Assembly: GCF_020524085.2 (NCBI RefSeq)
Contig: NZ_CP129016.1
Span: 1,296,001-1,360,000, forward strand
Length of the DNA: 64,000 nt
Source: Halobacillus litoralis
Lineage (GTDB): Bacteria; Bacillota; Bacilli; Bacillales; Halobacillaceae
Direction: 5' to 3'
Shown here: positions 37,720 to 46,800 of the stretch, piece by piece
Position numbering within the stretch: the stretch's first letter is position 1
Layout: each line of letters opens with the position of its first letter
Program-made: the position numbers and the translations under genes
The notes under the pieces: generated by a model
The model's database searches: none
Told to the model about the DNA's origin: nothing
The model's input: only the letters and a program-made list of their open reading frames with translations

Positions 37720-38220
37720 ATGTTGGAGAATCATGCGAAGTTGATGCAGTTTTTCTCAAGCACTCATGAAATTGTAGGTCGAAAAAAGTTACAAAAGATG
37801 ATTTACATACTGAAAAAGTGTGAAATCCCTTTTGAAGAGCGCTATCAGTTCCATTTCTACGGCCCTTATTCGGAGGAACTGACACTAAGAGTTGAAGAAA
37901 TGTGCAATCTTGGTTTTATTAGTGAAACGAAAGAAGAAAAGAAGAATTATTATCAATACCGTTATCAACTGACCGATAGCGGGAGAAATTTTCTGACCCA
38001 TTATGAGATGGACCTACCGCCATTGAATGAACATATTGAAGAAATGAATGGACGCAGTTCGCGTTTCCTTGAGCTTGTTTCCACCATGCTGTTCTTCGAG
38101 CACCTACCGAAAGCTGAAATTGCCGAAAAAGTGTTTACAGTGAAGAGTGCTCAAAATTACACACAAGAAGATATTGATGAAGGATGGAAATTTATTGAAC
38201 ATTTGCGTTCCATTCATTAA
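37720..38220 (+). CDS. ywgA: YwgA family protein
   Basis: A 166-residue protein with the YwgA pattern: VGRKKLQKMIYILKKCEIPF, YQFHFYGPYSEELTLRVEEM and YRYQLTDSGRNFL, i.e. a winged-helix-like region. Function unknown; position after ywfO is conserved in Bacillus. AAGGAG precedes the ATG. A terminator follows. Confidence 0.87.
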   Translation: MLENHAKLMQFFSSTHEIVGRKKLQKMIYILKKCEIPFEERYQFHFYGPYSEELTLRVEEMCNLGFISETKEEKKNYYQYRYQLTDSGRNFLTHYEMDLPPLNEHIEEMNGRSSRFLELVSTMLFFEHLPKAEIAEKVFTVKSAQNYTQEDIDEGWKFIEHLRSIH

Positions 38221-38230
38221 GATAAAATGT

Positions 38231-38258
38231 AGGTGTACGATGATGTACACCTTTTTTA
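38231..38258 (+). terminator. Rho-independent terminator of ywfO-ywgA
   Basis: AGGTGTAC / GTACACCT with a short loop and seven T after ywgA. Confidence 0.8.
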
Positions 38259-38321
38259 TTGGGGTGTAATGTCAGATAATTGAAAAAATATAATCCGAAA
38301 GTAGAGTGGAGGTCTACGGAC

Positions 38322-40346
38322 ATGAGGGTCATTAAATTTGCTGCGTATTATATATTCGGTATAGTCGGAATTCTATTGATCAGCACTTCTCCCGCGTTGT
38401 TCAGGGGAGGAGCGTTTTTAGATGTAGGAAATTACATAATAGAATTGAATCAACTGCTTGGCTCTGTCCTGAACCCGGGAGATTGGAACTATTTATTCAA
38501 AGGACGTCCTGTGCCGATTTTTGAACATTTGTGGGACCCTTATCAATACTCCATGACAGTTTTCTTCGGTGGCATTCTATTAGGTTTTGTTCTCGCATTC
38601 GCAGGTGCTTTCTTTACCGTATTTTTACCGAAATGGCTGCGTTCCGTCGTCGATCGCATCCTTGGTTTGCTTGAGAGTGTACCTGATTTATTGTTGGCTT
38701 TCTCCATTCAGTTGTTCATTGTTTGGTTCTATAAACAAACGGAAATTCTGCTGATTTCTTTTGCTTCCCTTGGACAGGGAGGGCAAGTCTACCTGCTTCC
38801 GATGATTGCGATTGCCGTCCTGCCTATGGTGACCATGTATAAAATCACCCTCGCATTGATCGAAGAAGAATGGACGAAATCTTATGTGCAGATGGCCAGG
38901 GGAAAAGGGTTGGAGAAAGCCGGCATTTTGTGTGTACATATCTTTCGGAACATCGGAAAAAGCACGTTCTACCACTCGAAAATCATTGTATGGGGGGCGT
39001 TGTCGAGTCTGTTGATTATTGAATATATTTTCAATATGAACGGGATTACGACCGCATTTCTGAATGATTTTCGGCCGATTGTTTCAAGCTTTATCCTTCT
39101 CATGCTGTTTACACCTTTTTATATCATCTATCAAGGCACAGAACTGTTCCTTTTTAAAGATGAGAAGAAGTCGGAAGAAACCGCTACACGCATGAACAGT
39201 TTTATCGGATCTACCTCCTTTAAAGGGGGTGGAGGGTGGCTTGCTCATGCATTATCAGAAGTCGGAGCTCATTTTAAAAATATCAAGTTCCTCTTAGGCT
39301 TTACGGTCATTGCGGGAGCCCTCACCGTAAGTATCGTTTATACCATCACCGCAGAGCCGCTGATAGATCAGTTCCGACTGATCTATGATGATGAAGGGAC
39401 ACTAGTCAGTTCGATGCCACATACACCGGAATATGTATTTTTGGGTACTGATGCTCTCGGTTTTAGCGTGCTCGACCAAATCTTGGTCGGAGCGAAATAC
39501 ACAATCATTTTCGGTCTTGTGATAGCTTTCTTACGAATGGCCATTGGGTTCCTTTTAGCTATTCCTTATGCTTTCTTTCTACCTAAAAAGGTGCAGCTTG
39601 TTTTTGAAAAACTAGTGGACAGCATGCACTTTTTACCGATGACGATCATCGCCTTTTTGCTGTTGAGGCCTGTGTTATGGATGCCTCCTGGCGGGTTTAC
39701 GACGACAGAAACAGAGAGGATCATTTATCAGGGGATCATTTTGACACTTTTAGCTGTTCCGCTTGTCATAACGTTGTTCGGCAATGAAATGAAGTTGATT
39801 ATGAAAGAAGAGTTCGTAACGAGTACAAAGGTGCTTGGCGGCAGTTCCGTTCATCTGTTGTGGAAGCACTTAATGCCGCACTTGAGTGCCCGTATGGGGA
39901 TCATCTTCGGTCAGCAGTTCATCCAAACGTTGCTTATTTTCATCCACCTGGGCGTATTTGATATTTATTTTGGCGGGACGAAAGTAAGCTATGATTTTGT
40001 GGCGGACCCGCCAACAAGTACCACCTATGAATGGTCCGGGATGATCGGAGCAGCCAAAGATTCGTTGATGACAGGGCGCTGGTGGCTCATCATCCCTACG
40101 CTCCTATGTTTCATGGCAATGATTGTAGCCATGCAGTTGATTGTACAGGGAATCAAGGAAGTGCAGCAGCGTCGTGTCGGCGTACCTGTAGAGCAGAATA
40201 CATGGTTCAAGAAAATTTTCCGTAGAAAAGAAACACGTGGTGGAAAAGCTGATTATCTCAAGGAAGCGGATTTTGAGTTTGTGTCTGAACAGAAGAGAGC
40301 TGATGAATCTCGGGATGACCATGGATATAGGAGAAAGTCGATATGA
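38322..40346 (+). CDS. Fused ABC transporter permease (DppB/DppC-like halves in one chain)
   Basis: A 674-residue membrane protein containing two binding-protein-dependent permease domains. Domain one (about 80-290) has five to six helices and the EAA-type loop KSYVQMARGKGLEKAGIL..FRN. Domain two (about 375-620) has helices and a second EAA-type loop STKVLGGSSVHLLWKHLMPH. A hydrophilic linker joins them and the C-terminus is charged. Separate DppB and DppC subunits are the rule, so this is a fusion. No ATPase or solute-binding gene is adjacent, so the substrate and partners are unknown (peptides or nickel by family). The ATG at 38322 follows GTGGAGG. Its stop overlaps the ATG of the acetyltransferase remnant. 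Confidence 0.85.
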   Translation: MRVIKFAAYYIFGIVGILLISTSPALFRGGAFLDVGNYIIELNQLLGSVLNPGDWNYLFKGRPVPIFEHLWDPYQYSMTVFFGGILLGFVLAFAGAFFTVFLPKWLRSVVDRILGLLESVPDLLLAFSIQLFIVWFYKQTEILLISFASLGQGGQVYLLPMIAIAVLPMVTMYKITLALIEEEWTKSYVQMARGKGLEKAGILCVHIFRNIGKSTFYHSKIIVWGALSSLLIIEYIFNMNGITTAFLNDFRPIVSSFILLMLFTPFYIIYQGTELFLFKDEKKSEETATRMNSFIGSTSFKGGGGWLAHALSEVGAHFKNIKFLLGFTVIAGALTVSIVYTITAEPLIDQFRLIYDDEGTLVSSMPHTPEYVFLGTDALGFSVLDQILVGAKYTIIFGLVIAFLRMAIGFLLAIPYAFFLPKKVQLVFEKLVDSMHFLPMTIIAFLLLRPVLWMPPGGFTTTETERIIYQGIILTLLAVPLVITLFGNEMKLIMKEEFVTSTKVLGGSSVHLLWKHLMPHLSARMGIIFGQQFIQTLLIFIHLGVFDIYFGGTKVSYDFVADPPTSTTYEWSGMIGAAKDSLMTGRWWLIIPTLLCFMAMIVAMQLIVQGIKEVQQRRVGVPVEQNTWFKKIFRRKETRGGKADYLKEADFEFVSEQKRADESRDDHGYRRKSI

Positions 40347-40551
40347 ATCATATTCCTGTCTTTGAAATGGAAAAGATAAGGTTGCGAGGGCTGAAAATGA
40401 CGGATCACGAAAGCTCTTGAATAAATTTAGCTTCCGCGAAGAGGGGGTATTAAGGGAAACAGATTTTGATGGAGAGAGATTTCAGGATACGGTGGTGTTT
40501 TCCATGCTGAAAAAGGAATACGAGCGCATTAAACAAACGTTTGACCAATAA
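40343..40551 (+). pseudogene. RimJ-type GNAT acetyltransferase remnant with internal deletion
   Basis: The ATG at 40343 overlaps the permease stop (ATGA) and has TAGGAGAAAG upstream. It opens MNHIPVFEMEKIRLRGLKMTD, the normal start of a RimJ/RimL-type acetyltransferase, then stops at once. From about 40392 another frame reads ENDGSRKLLNKFSFREEG and runs to 40551 as the normal C-terminus. The middle (roughly 100 residues with the acetyl-CoA site) is missing. At the junction GCTGAAAATGACGGA can be read as part of either half, suggesting a deletion between short direct repeats. Confidence 0.78.
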
Positions 40552-40637
40552 TTCATGAAGCGTCTGTTCTAACAAGAACTGTTTTGTATGTTAAAATGGG
40601 ACAAAATAAGAGGACGATTGAAGAGGAGGATCGCTTT

Positions 40638-41180
40638 ATGAAAGAGTTTGATCAATTTAAAAACAATGGTGAAAACAGCGATAAAAAAAAGAACCAATTC
40701 ACAATTATTAAAGATGATTCAACGGATGGACATGGAGGATATGGTGTCGGTTCCATCAGTTTGGAGAATATGACCCCGGTTATTGTGGACCCTAATGAAG
40801 ACGAAGCCTATGTTGATATGGGAGCTCTTCATGCGCGTAGTAAAGTAGAAAAACGCATCAAATTCATTACCGATCGTGAAGTCGTTAAAAACGGACTGAA
40901 ATATTGGATCGCTTGGGTGACGGTCGATCATCAGGAAGGAAAACCGTGTTACCACGGTGTAGCGGCCAGTGAGATTGTCGTAGACAGGTCTATCAAGCGC
41001 GGATACAAATTGATGCCTGAACACGTGAATCATATGGATAAATCCTTGAAAGGGCGCTTTGTGGTCGATCATCTTGATGAGAAGTCGAAGAAGCTGCTCG
41101 GCGGTTATTTGCGTGACTTTAAACCAGAATTATGGGAGAACACGGCGCAGGAACTCAAAGATTCTCTAGGTGTACAATAA
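40638..41180 (+). CDS. ywhD: YwhD family protein
   Basis: A 180-residue soluble protein with the YwhD-family text FTIIKDDSTDGHGGYGVGSI, ENMTPVIVDPNEDEAYVDMG, RVKF-like EKRIKFITDREVV and LMPEHVNHMDKSLKGRF. Function unknown. ATG at 40638 with GAGGAGG. The gene contains a run of eight A (40683-40690) that is in frame here, unlike in several broken genes of the window. Confidence 0.88.
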   Translation: MKEFDQFKNNGENSDKKKNQFTIIKDDSTDGHGGYGVGSISLENMTPVIVDPNEDEAYVDMGALHARSKVEKRIKFITDREVVKNGLKYWIAWVTVDHQEGKPCYHGVAASEIVVDRSIKRGYKLMPEHVNHMDKSLKGRFVVDHLDEKSKKLLGGYLRDFKPELWENTAQELKDSLGVQ

Positions 41181-41281
41181 ATCATAACTGTAAGGTCATA
41201 GCATCGATACGTAGAGAGGGGAATCTGTAGGATTTCCCTCTTTCTCATTAGATCTTATGGTGAAAGAAAGGAGTGGATTTT

Positions 41282-41509
41282 TTGAAAAGGATTTTAGAAG
41301 ATGATGTTGTGTTTCACTTTGTGATTGCTCTTGTGGGATTGATCTCGGGAATCCTTCACTTCCTGTTTAAATGGTCTTTTTATGCAGATCATGAGTATTT
41401 AACATCAGGGTTATGGTTTATTTCAGGTGCTTTCGTGATCTATGTGAGTTGCATATTCGTGTTCGGGTATCAGAAAAAGGCGAACGCAGGAAACAAAGAG
41501 ATGGATTAG
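41282..41509 (+). CDS. Small two-helix membrane protein of unknown function
   Basis: A 75-residue protein with two hydrophobic segments, VVFHFVIALVGLISGILHFL and SGLWFISGAFVIYVSCIFVF, and a short basic tail. Family not recognised. The TTG at 41282 has AAAGGAG at eight bases; a GTG at 41273 overlaps that site. Confidence 0.6.
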   Translation: MKRILEDDVVFHFVIALVGLISGILHFLFKWSFYADHEYLTSGLWFISGAFVIYVSCIFVFGYQKKANAGNKEMD

Positions 41510-41587
41510 GACGAGTAATTTCCTTTTCCAATTTTAAAAAAGAGACACATGGGACATAGGACTGTGTGGCTAAGTATGAAAATTCCA

Positions 41588-41616
41588 GTTTACGATTCCT
41601 TCTTTTATGGTAGAAT
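41588..41616 (+). promoter_or_regulatory. Sigma-A promoter of the YolD-like gene
   Basis: TTTACG (41588-41593) and TAGAAT (41611-41616) are 17 bases apart. The LexA-like box begins two bases downstream, so a bound repressor would cover the start site. Confidence 0.6.
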
Positions 41617-41617
41617 A

Positions 41618-41631
41618 AGAACAAACGTTCG
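41618..41631 (+). promoter_or_regulatory. LexA (SOS) box-like operator
   Basis: AGAACAAACGTTCG matches the Bacillus SOS consensus CGAACNNNNGTTCG at every defined position but the first. It overlaps the predicted transcription start of the YolD-like gene. yolD-uvrX type genes are LexA-controlled in Bacillus. Confidence 0.65.
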
Positions 41632-41646
41632 TGTTGGAGGGAGCCA

Positions 41647-41991
41647 ATGATGGATAACCGGAATCGTGATCGCGGGACGATCAAGTGGACATCGCTCATG
41701 CTGCCGGAGCATGTAGAGATGGTAAAAAAACTTTGGAAAGAAGATCAGCGTGTAGAAAAAGGCATCATGGATGAACAGAAAGCTGTCGAAATTGACTTTC
41801 TTTTGCAGCGGGCACTAACGGACAATCTTACTGTCCAGGTTAGAGTGCACAATGGTTTCGAGTATGAAGATATAAGGATGAAGGTGACCAATGTAAACCG
41901 TAACAACCACGCAGTAGTAGGGGTTGATGGCCAGACGAAAGAGAAGGTCCGCATCTCTCTAGATGATATCGCTGACCTCGCTATTTTGTAA
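41647..41991 (+). CDS. YolD-like family protein
   Basis: A 114-residue protein with the YolD signature DRGTIKWTSLMLPEHVEMVKKLW at the N-terminus and a beta-rich C-terminal half (VRVHNGFEYEDIRMKVTNV..VDGQTKEKVRISLDDI). YolD proteins are usually encoded with Y-family polymerases such as UvrX and are proposed to act like UmuD. Here no polymerase gene follows, so this is an orphan copy. GGAGGG precedes tandem ATGs. Confidence 0.85.
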   Translation: MMDNRNRDRGTIKWTSLMLPEHVEMVKKLWKEDQRVEKGIMDEQKAVEIDFLLQRALTDNLTVQVRVHNGFEYEDIRMKVTNVNRNNHAVVGVDGQTKEKVRISLDDIADLAIL

Positions 41992-42053
41992 GGTGTTCAC
42001 GATTTGTTCACAAAATGTTCATGAAAAAAGTGTAAGAATTCAGACGCCCAATC

Positions 42054-42166
42054 TTGACGAATCAGCGATAAGGGTAATATATTAAGTAACACATGGGTTA
42101 TACATGTTTACTAGGACAGAGAAAGCGACCGGTTCCCCGGTCGTTTTCTCTGTCTTTTTTTATTTT
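42054..42166 (+). ncRNA. Candidate small RNA with its own promoter and terminator
   Basis: In the gap between the YolD-like gene and pbpG, a sigma-A-like promoter (TTGACG at 42054-42059, TATATT at 42078-42083, 18-base spacer) is followed within about 30 bases by a very strong terminator: an 18-base stem GACAGAGAAAGCGACCGG with loop TTCC and seven T. The predicted transcript is about 70 nt (about 42090-42161). No convincing frame with ribosome-binding site lies in it. It could instead be just a terminator plus a chance promoter. Confidence 0.4.
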
Positions 42167-42197
42167 GTGATGAACGTGGAGTCATTGTTTTTTAAAG

Positions 42198-42240
42198 AAA
42201 AAAAGCGAAAGGTCATCCGTTGGGAGGATGACCTTTCGCG
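42198..42240 (-). terminator. Rho-independent terminator of pbpG
   Basis: GCGAAAGGTCATCC / GGATGACCTTTCGC, a 14-base perfect stem with loop GTTGGGA; on the minus strand a T-run follows. Confidence 0.88.
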
Positions 42241-42268
42241 CCAAAGGAGTCAAAGCGAACCAGAACGC

Positions 42269-44320
42269 TTAAAAGAACCAGTCCACCACATCTTTAAACC
42301 ATGGATCATCTTTGAATTCATCATCCACATCTTTACTTTCGTCTCCGCCACATACTTCCTTAGGAATATCGGACTCTTCCATGTACACTAACCGTTCCTG
42401 CGGACAGTTGGGGCCAGCGACATAGCCGGTTTCAGGATCGATGTAGACTCCTTTCACCCCTGGTGGTGGAATGAAGGCTGCTGTAGGCTCATTCTCATGT
42501 ATTTTCTCCATCGTATCCGCCCAGATGGCTTTGGCATATCGATGGTCGTTGAAGTCTTCGAGCGGCTTACTGCCTTCATCATAACCGACCCATACACCGG
42601 AGACGTATTGAGGGCTGAAGCCGATCATCCAGCTGTCGTTGTCGGTGGTTCCAGATTTCCCTCCATACATGCGTGTCAGCTTCCCTTTGATTGGAGTGCC
42701 TGTGACAGATGCATAATCGGCATCTAAGACAGGATCGAACATTCCTGTCATCATGTGGGTGACAGTGAACGCCCGTACTCGATCGACAGCATCGTCTTTA
42801 TTGTAAGTTGGTTTGTATTCATAAAGAACATTCCCGTGCCGGTCCGTAATTTTAGCGATCGTATGACCTTCAATGGATTCCGTTCCTTTCACCATTTTTC
42901 CATAGGCACTGACCATATCAAAAAGGGAGATGGAGGAGTATCCTAAGGCAAGCGCAGGGTGTGGCTTGAATGTTCCCTCAACACCGAATGTCTTCATCGT
43001 TTTTCCTAGTTTTTCTGGTCCGATATCCATGTGGGTTTTCACGGCATAAATATTATCGGAAACGGCAAGCGCTTGAGCCATGGAAATTGGTTCTTCTGCA
43101 TATTGGTCGTTGAAGTTGGATGGAATATAAGGGTCGGTTTTACCTTCTACTTCAATCTCAACAGGCTGCGTCTCTTTCATCGTGACAGGGGAGTACCCTT
43201 CCGCGAGCGCTGCATAATAGAGAAAAGGTTTGATAGTCGAACCGACGGACCGTTTCGCCTGAGTGGCTCTGTTGAACGGACTCTCTCCATAATCTTTACC
43301 ACCGACAAGGGCCGTGATCGATCCAGAATGGCCATCCATCACAGCAGATGCGACTTGGATTTCTTCACTTCATGGGATGTTTCTTTTCACCTGTTCTTCC
43401 AAAATCCGTTGATGTTCTTCAATTAAAGTGGTGTATATATGATAGCCGCCTGTCTGCACACTTTCTCTGTCTACATCAAGTAGATGAGCCGCTTCTGTAA
43501 CGACTTGATCCTGGAAATAGGGGGCAATCTCCTGGATCTCTTCTTCTTCATCGTCTGCATAGGAGATGCTCGCTTCTACAGCTGCTCTTTTTTCAGAGGA
43601 AGTGATATAGCCGTTCTGTTCCATTTCAGCTAAGATTTGCTGCTGTCTTGCTTCTGCTCGTTCCGCGTTTGCGAGTGGCGAGTAATAGGTCGGACCTTTA
43701 GGGATTCCAGCTAACATGGAGGCTTCTGTCAAAGTAAGGTCCTCTGCATGTTTATTGAAATACTGCCGGCTCGCCGCTTCAATTCCATAAGCCCCATGGC
43801 CGTAATAGATCGTGTTCAGGTAACCTTCTAGTATTTCATCCTTGTTATAAAAAATTTCTAATCGTAGGGCATAGAGAGCCTCGTTTAGTTTCCGCTTCCA
43901 TGTTTTATCATGGGACAGGTATAGGTTTCTTGCGTATTGCTGGGTGATGGTGCTGGCCCCCTCGGCCATTCTCATTTGCTTAAGGTCCGTAAGAGCAGCT
44001 GCCGCAATACGCTTCAAGTCGAAACCGAAGTGGTTATAGAAACGCCGGTCTTCAATGGCAAGTGTCGCGTCTTTGATAGATTCGGGCATTTCCTCTATAT
44101 TAATCCAGTAACGTTCTTCGGCGCCCTGCTCTTCTCCTATGATTTCCCCGTCCGTCCCATAGAAGACGGTATTCTGTTCAGTCATCAATGATGGAGGTCC
44201 CTGGGTGATGGCGTAGATCAGTACGCCGATGATTCCAACAATCCCTATGATTGTGCCAAATACGGTGAGTTTCACTCCTCGAATCGCCCATCTATAAGTT
44301 GTTCTGAAAAATGATCGCAT
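42269..44320 (-). pseudogene. pbpG: Class A penicillin-binding protein (PbpG-like), interrupted by in-frame TGA
   Basis: Bifunctional peptidoglycan synthase. The N-terminal part has a membrane anchor (TVFGTIIGIVGIIGVLIYAI), then the GT51 transglycosylase: ATLAIEDRRFYNHFGFD, GASTITQQYARNLYL, RKLNEALYALRLE, GYLNTIYYGHGAYGIE. The transpeptidase domain lies beyond the break: KRSVGSTIKPF (SxxK), VSDNIYAV (SxN) and YGGKSGTTDNDSWM (KSG). A TGA at 43370-43372 separates IEEHQRILEEQVKRNIP from SEEIQVASAV in the same frame, so this is a nonsense codon, not a frameshift. Full length would be 683 codons. B. subtilis PbpG acts in spore peptidoglycan synthesis. A single-base error would explain it as well as a mutation. 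Confidence 0.85.
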
Positions 44321-44459
44321 TCTTTTATACTCCTAACTGTTACGAATGTATAAAGACTGCTATTATTATGTGAGAATACGTAGTAAAATAAACTTCTTGA
44401 GTGAAACAAACGCATAGGCGATGAAAGATATTTCATAGATGAAAAAGGAGAAATGCAAC

Positions 44460-45290
44460 ATGGGTACATGGTTTACTGAGAAACAGACCGATCATTTCGG
44501 GATTACAGCGAAGGTCAATCGCTCCCTGCACAGTGAGAAGACAGACTTTCAAGATTTAGAGATGTTGGAAACAGCGGAGTGGGGGAATATGCTCGTTCTT
44601 GATGACATGGTCATGACGACAGAGAAGGATGAATTCGTCTATCACGAAATGGTTGCCCATGTTCCATTGTTTACCCACCCGGACCCCAAAAACGTTCTTG
44701 TTGTGGGTGGCGGAGATGGTGGCGTCATCCGTGAAGTTTTGAAACATGAGAGTGTAGAAAAAGCAACTCTTGTTGAAATTGATGGGAAAGTCATCGAGTA
44801 TTCGAAAAAGTATCTGCCTTCCATTGCAGGAGCGCTAGAGGATGAGCGAGTGGAAGTGAAGGTGGATGACGGCTTCATGCACATCGCCAAAAGTGAAAAT
44901 GAGTATGATGTCATTATGGTCGATTCCACCGAACCTGTAGGACCGGCCGTTAATCTTTTTTCCAAAGGGTTCTATGAGGGGATTGCCAAAGCATTGAAAG
45001 AAGATGGCATTTTCGTCGCACAAACGGATAACCCATGGTTTAAAGCGGATCTGATCCGCCAGGTGTATAGCGACGTGAAAGAAACATTCCCGATCACAAA
45101 AGTGTACACAGCGAACATCCCTACCTATCCAAGTGGACTGTGGACATTTACGATGGGAAGTAAAGTGCATGATCCCCAGCAAGTCACAGAGGAGCGCTTT
45201 GCAGATATCGATACGAAATATTACACCGACGAAATTCATCGCGCATGTTTTGCACTGCCGAAGTTCGTCAAAGATCTTACGAAGGAGTGA
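44460..45290 (+). CDS. speE: Spermidine synthase
   Basis: A 276-residue aminopropyltransferase making spermidine from putrescine and decarboxylated SAM. Signatures: [12 protein letters not shown] at the start, [19 protein letters not shown], the SAM-site [49 protein letters not shown] and QTDNPWF. The ATG at 44460 has AAAGGAG upstream. speB follows after five bases, so the pair forms a polyamine operon as in B. subtilis. Confidence 0.96.
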   Translation: MGTWFTEKQTDHFGITAKVNRSLHSEKTDFQDLEMLETAEWGNMLVLDDMVMTTEKDEFVYHEMVAHVPLFTHPDPKNVLVVGGGDGGVIREVLKHESVEKATLVEIDGKVIEYSKKYLPSIAGALEDERVEVKVDDGFMHIAKSENEYDVIMVDSTEPVGPAVNLFSKGFYEGIAKALKEDGIFVAQTDNPWFKADLIRQVYSDVKETFPITKVYTANIPTYPSGLWTFTMGSKVHDPQQVTEERFADIDTKYYTDEIHRACFALPKFVKDLTKE

Positions 45291-45295
45291 CTCCC

Positions 45296-46169
45296 ATGCG
45301 TTTTGATGAATCCTACTCTGGAAAAGTATTTATCATGAGCCGGGCGACGGAGGAAGAAGCGGACGCTGTCATTTACGGCATGCCGATGGACTGGACCGTC
45401 AGTTTCCGTCCTGGATCACGCTTCGGTCCGAACCGTATTCGTGAGGCTTCCATTGGGCTGGAAGAATACAGCCCGTACCTTGATCGTCACCTGGAAGAAG
45501 TGGATTATCATGATGCCGGCGATTTGATGCTGCCATTCGGAAATGCAGCGCGGAGCCTGGATATTATTGAAGGGTATATCGATGAATTACTTGAAAAAGG
45601 TAAATTCCCCCTCGGTCTTGGGGGGAGAGCACCTCGTTACATGGCCTGTCATTCAAGCGATGTATAAAAAACATCCGGACCTCGCCATCATTCATATCGA
45701 TGCCCATGCGGACCTTCGTGAAGAGTATGAAGGGGAAGTGTTGTCCCACTCGACGCCGATTCGCAAGTCGTGTGAGCTGATGGGAGCAGAGAATGTCTAT
45801 TCATTCGGCATCCGCTCCGGCATGCGTGAAGAGTTCCAATATGCCGAAGAATCTGGTATGCATATGGCTAGGTTTGAAGTGTTGGAACCTTTGAAAAAAG
45901 TGCTGCCTGAACTTGCCGGCCGTCCGGTATATGTCACGATTGATATCGATGTGCTCGATCCTGCCTTTGCCCCTGGAACAGGGACGGCAGAAGCGGGCGG
46001 GATCTCGTCGAAAGAACTGCTTGCAAGCATCCATGCCATAGCGGGCAGCGATTTGAACATCGTAGGAGCGGACCTCGTTGAAGTCGCTCCCGCTTATGAC
46101 CCGACAGAGAAGACGCAGATTGCTGCGAGCAAGTTCATCCGCGAAATGCTTTTAGGGTTCGTCAAATAA
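45296..46169 (+). CDS. speB: Agmatinase, frameshifted in this sequence
   Basis: Manganese enzyme hydrolysing agmatine to putrescine and urea, supplying SpeE. Ureohydrolase metal motifs: GGEHLVTWP, IIHIDAHADLREEYEG, SHSTPIRK and VYVTIDIDVLDPAFAPGTGTAEAGG. The frame is broken in a run of six G (45620-45625); with five G the text reads FPLGLGGEHLVTWPV and the protein is 290 residues, the family length. The lost motif includes a metal-ligand His, so the printed frame would be inactive. An overcalled G is likely. The ATG at 45296 has GAAGGAG upstream. Confidence 0.92.
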
Positions 46170-46184
46170 ATGATAGAATGGAAC

Positions 46185-46218
46185 AAGCCACTGTGAGAGG
46201 TCTTCATAGTGGCTTTTC
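46185..46218 (+). terminator. Rho-independent terminator of speE-speB
   Basis: AGCCACT / AGTGGCT with additional pairing in the loop and a T-rich tail, 15 bases after speB. Confidence 0.75.
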
Positions 46219-46267
46219 TATATGATTCGACCTATGTAAAAAGACAAGATACAAAGGAGCTTTTGTT

Positions 46268-46715
46268 TTGGATAAAAAGACGATAGGAGTAGCGGGGATT
46301 TATGTATTGATTATGCTACCCTTGTTGCTTCTCACTTACGGAGCAAACTGGAACCCATCCAATATCTCGTATGAGTTGAATGGAGATACACTTGTAATCC
46401 TTGAAGGAATAGGGAAAGAAGAGGTGGCTGAAGTGAACGTAGAAGATCGTATGAACGACCTTTTGCAGTTCACATTGGCTGTTTCTGTGGAAAATAAACA
46501 GTGGAGTACAGATGTATGGGTGATCGGTCTCTTGCTTCCATTTTTACTTTTCGCGATTGTTCCGGACCGCCGACCGTTTAAAAAAAAATCTATCATTCAA
46601 GTGGTACTTGACGATTGTTTTGGCTATCCTAGTTCTATATGCGGCTTATTCCATTCCGAATCATGTCGCTCAGTTGAAGGAAGTGCATGAGTACGTCAAC
46701 CTTCTACTACAATGA
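46268..46715 (+). CDS. Membrane protein of unknown function, frameshifted in this sequence
   Basis: Starts at TTG 46268 with AAAGGAG eight bases upstream. One N-terminal helix (IYVLIMLPLLLLTYG), an extracytoplasmic beta-like segment (SYELNGDTLVILEGIG), then a helix WVIGLLLPFLLFAIVP. The frame breaks in a run of nine A (46580-46588). With eight A it continues as KKNLSFKWYLTIVLAILVLY, a third helix, and ends at 46715, giving 148 residues. Family not recognised. Confidence 0.68.
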
Positions 46716-46800
46716 TGCTTGCGTTTTTCTGTTCGAATTCTTATAATATATTAGTTATATCTTGTACGTAAAAAATGGCGATAGAAAAGGTGGAGGGAAG

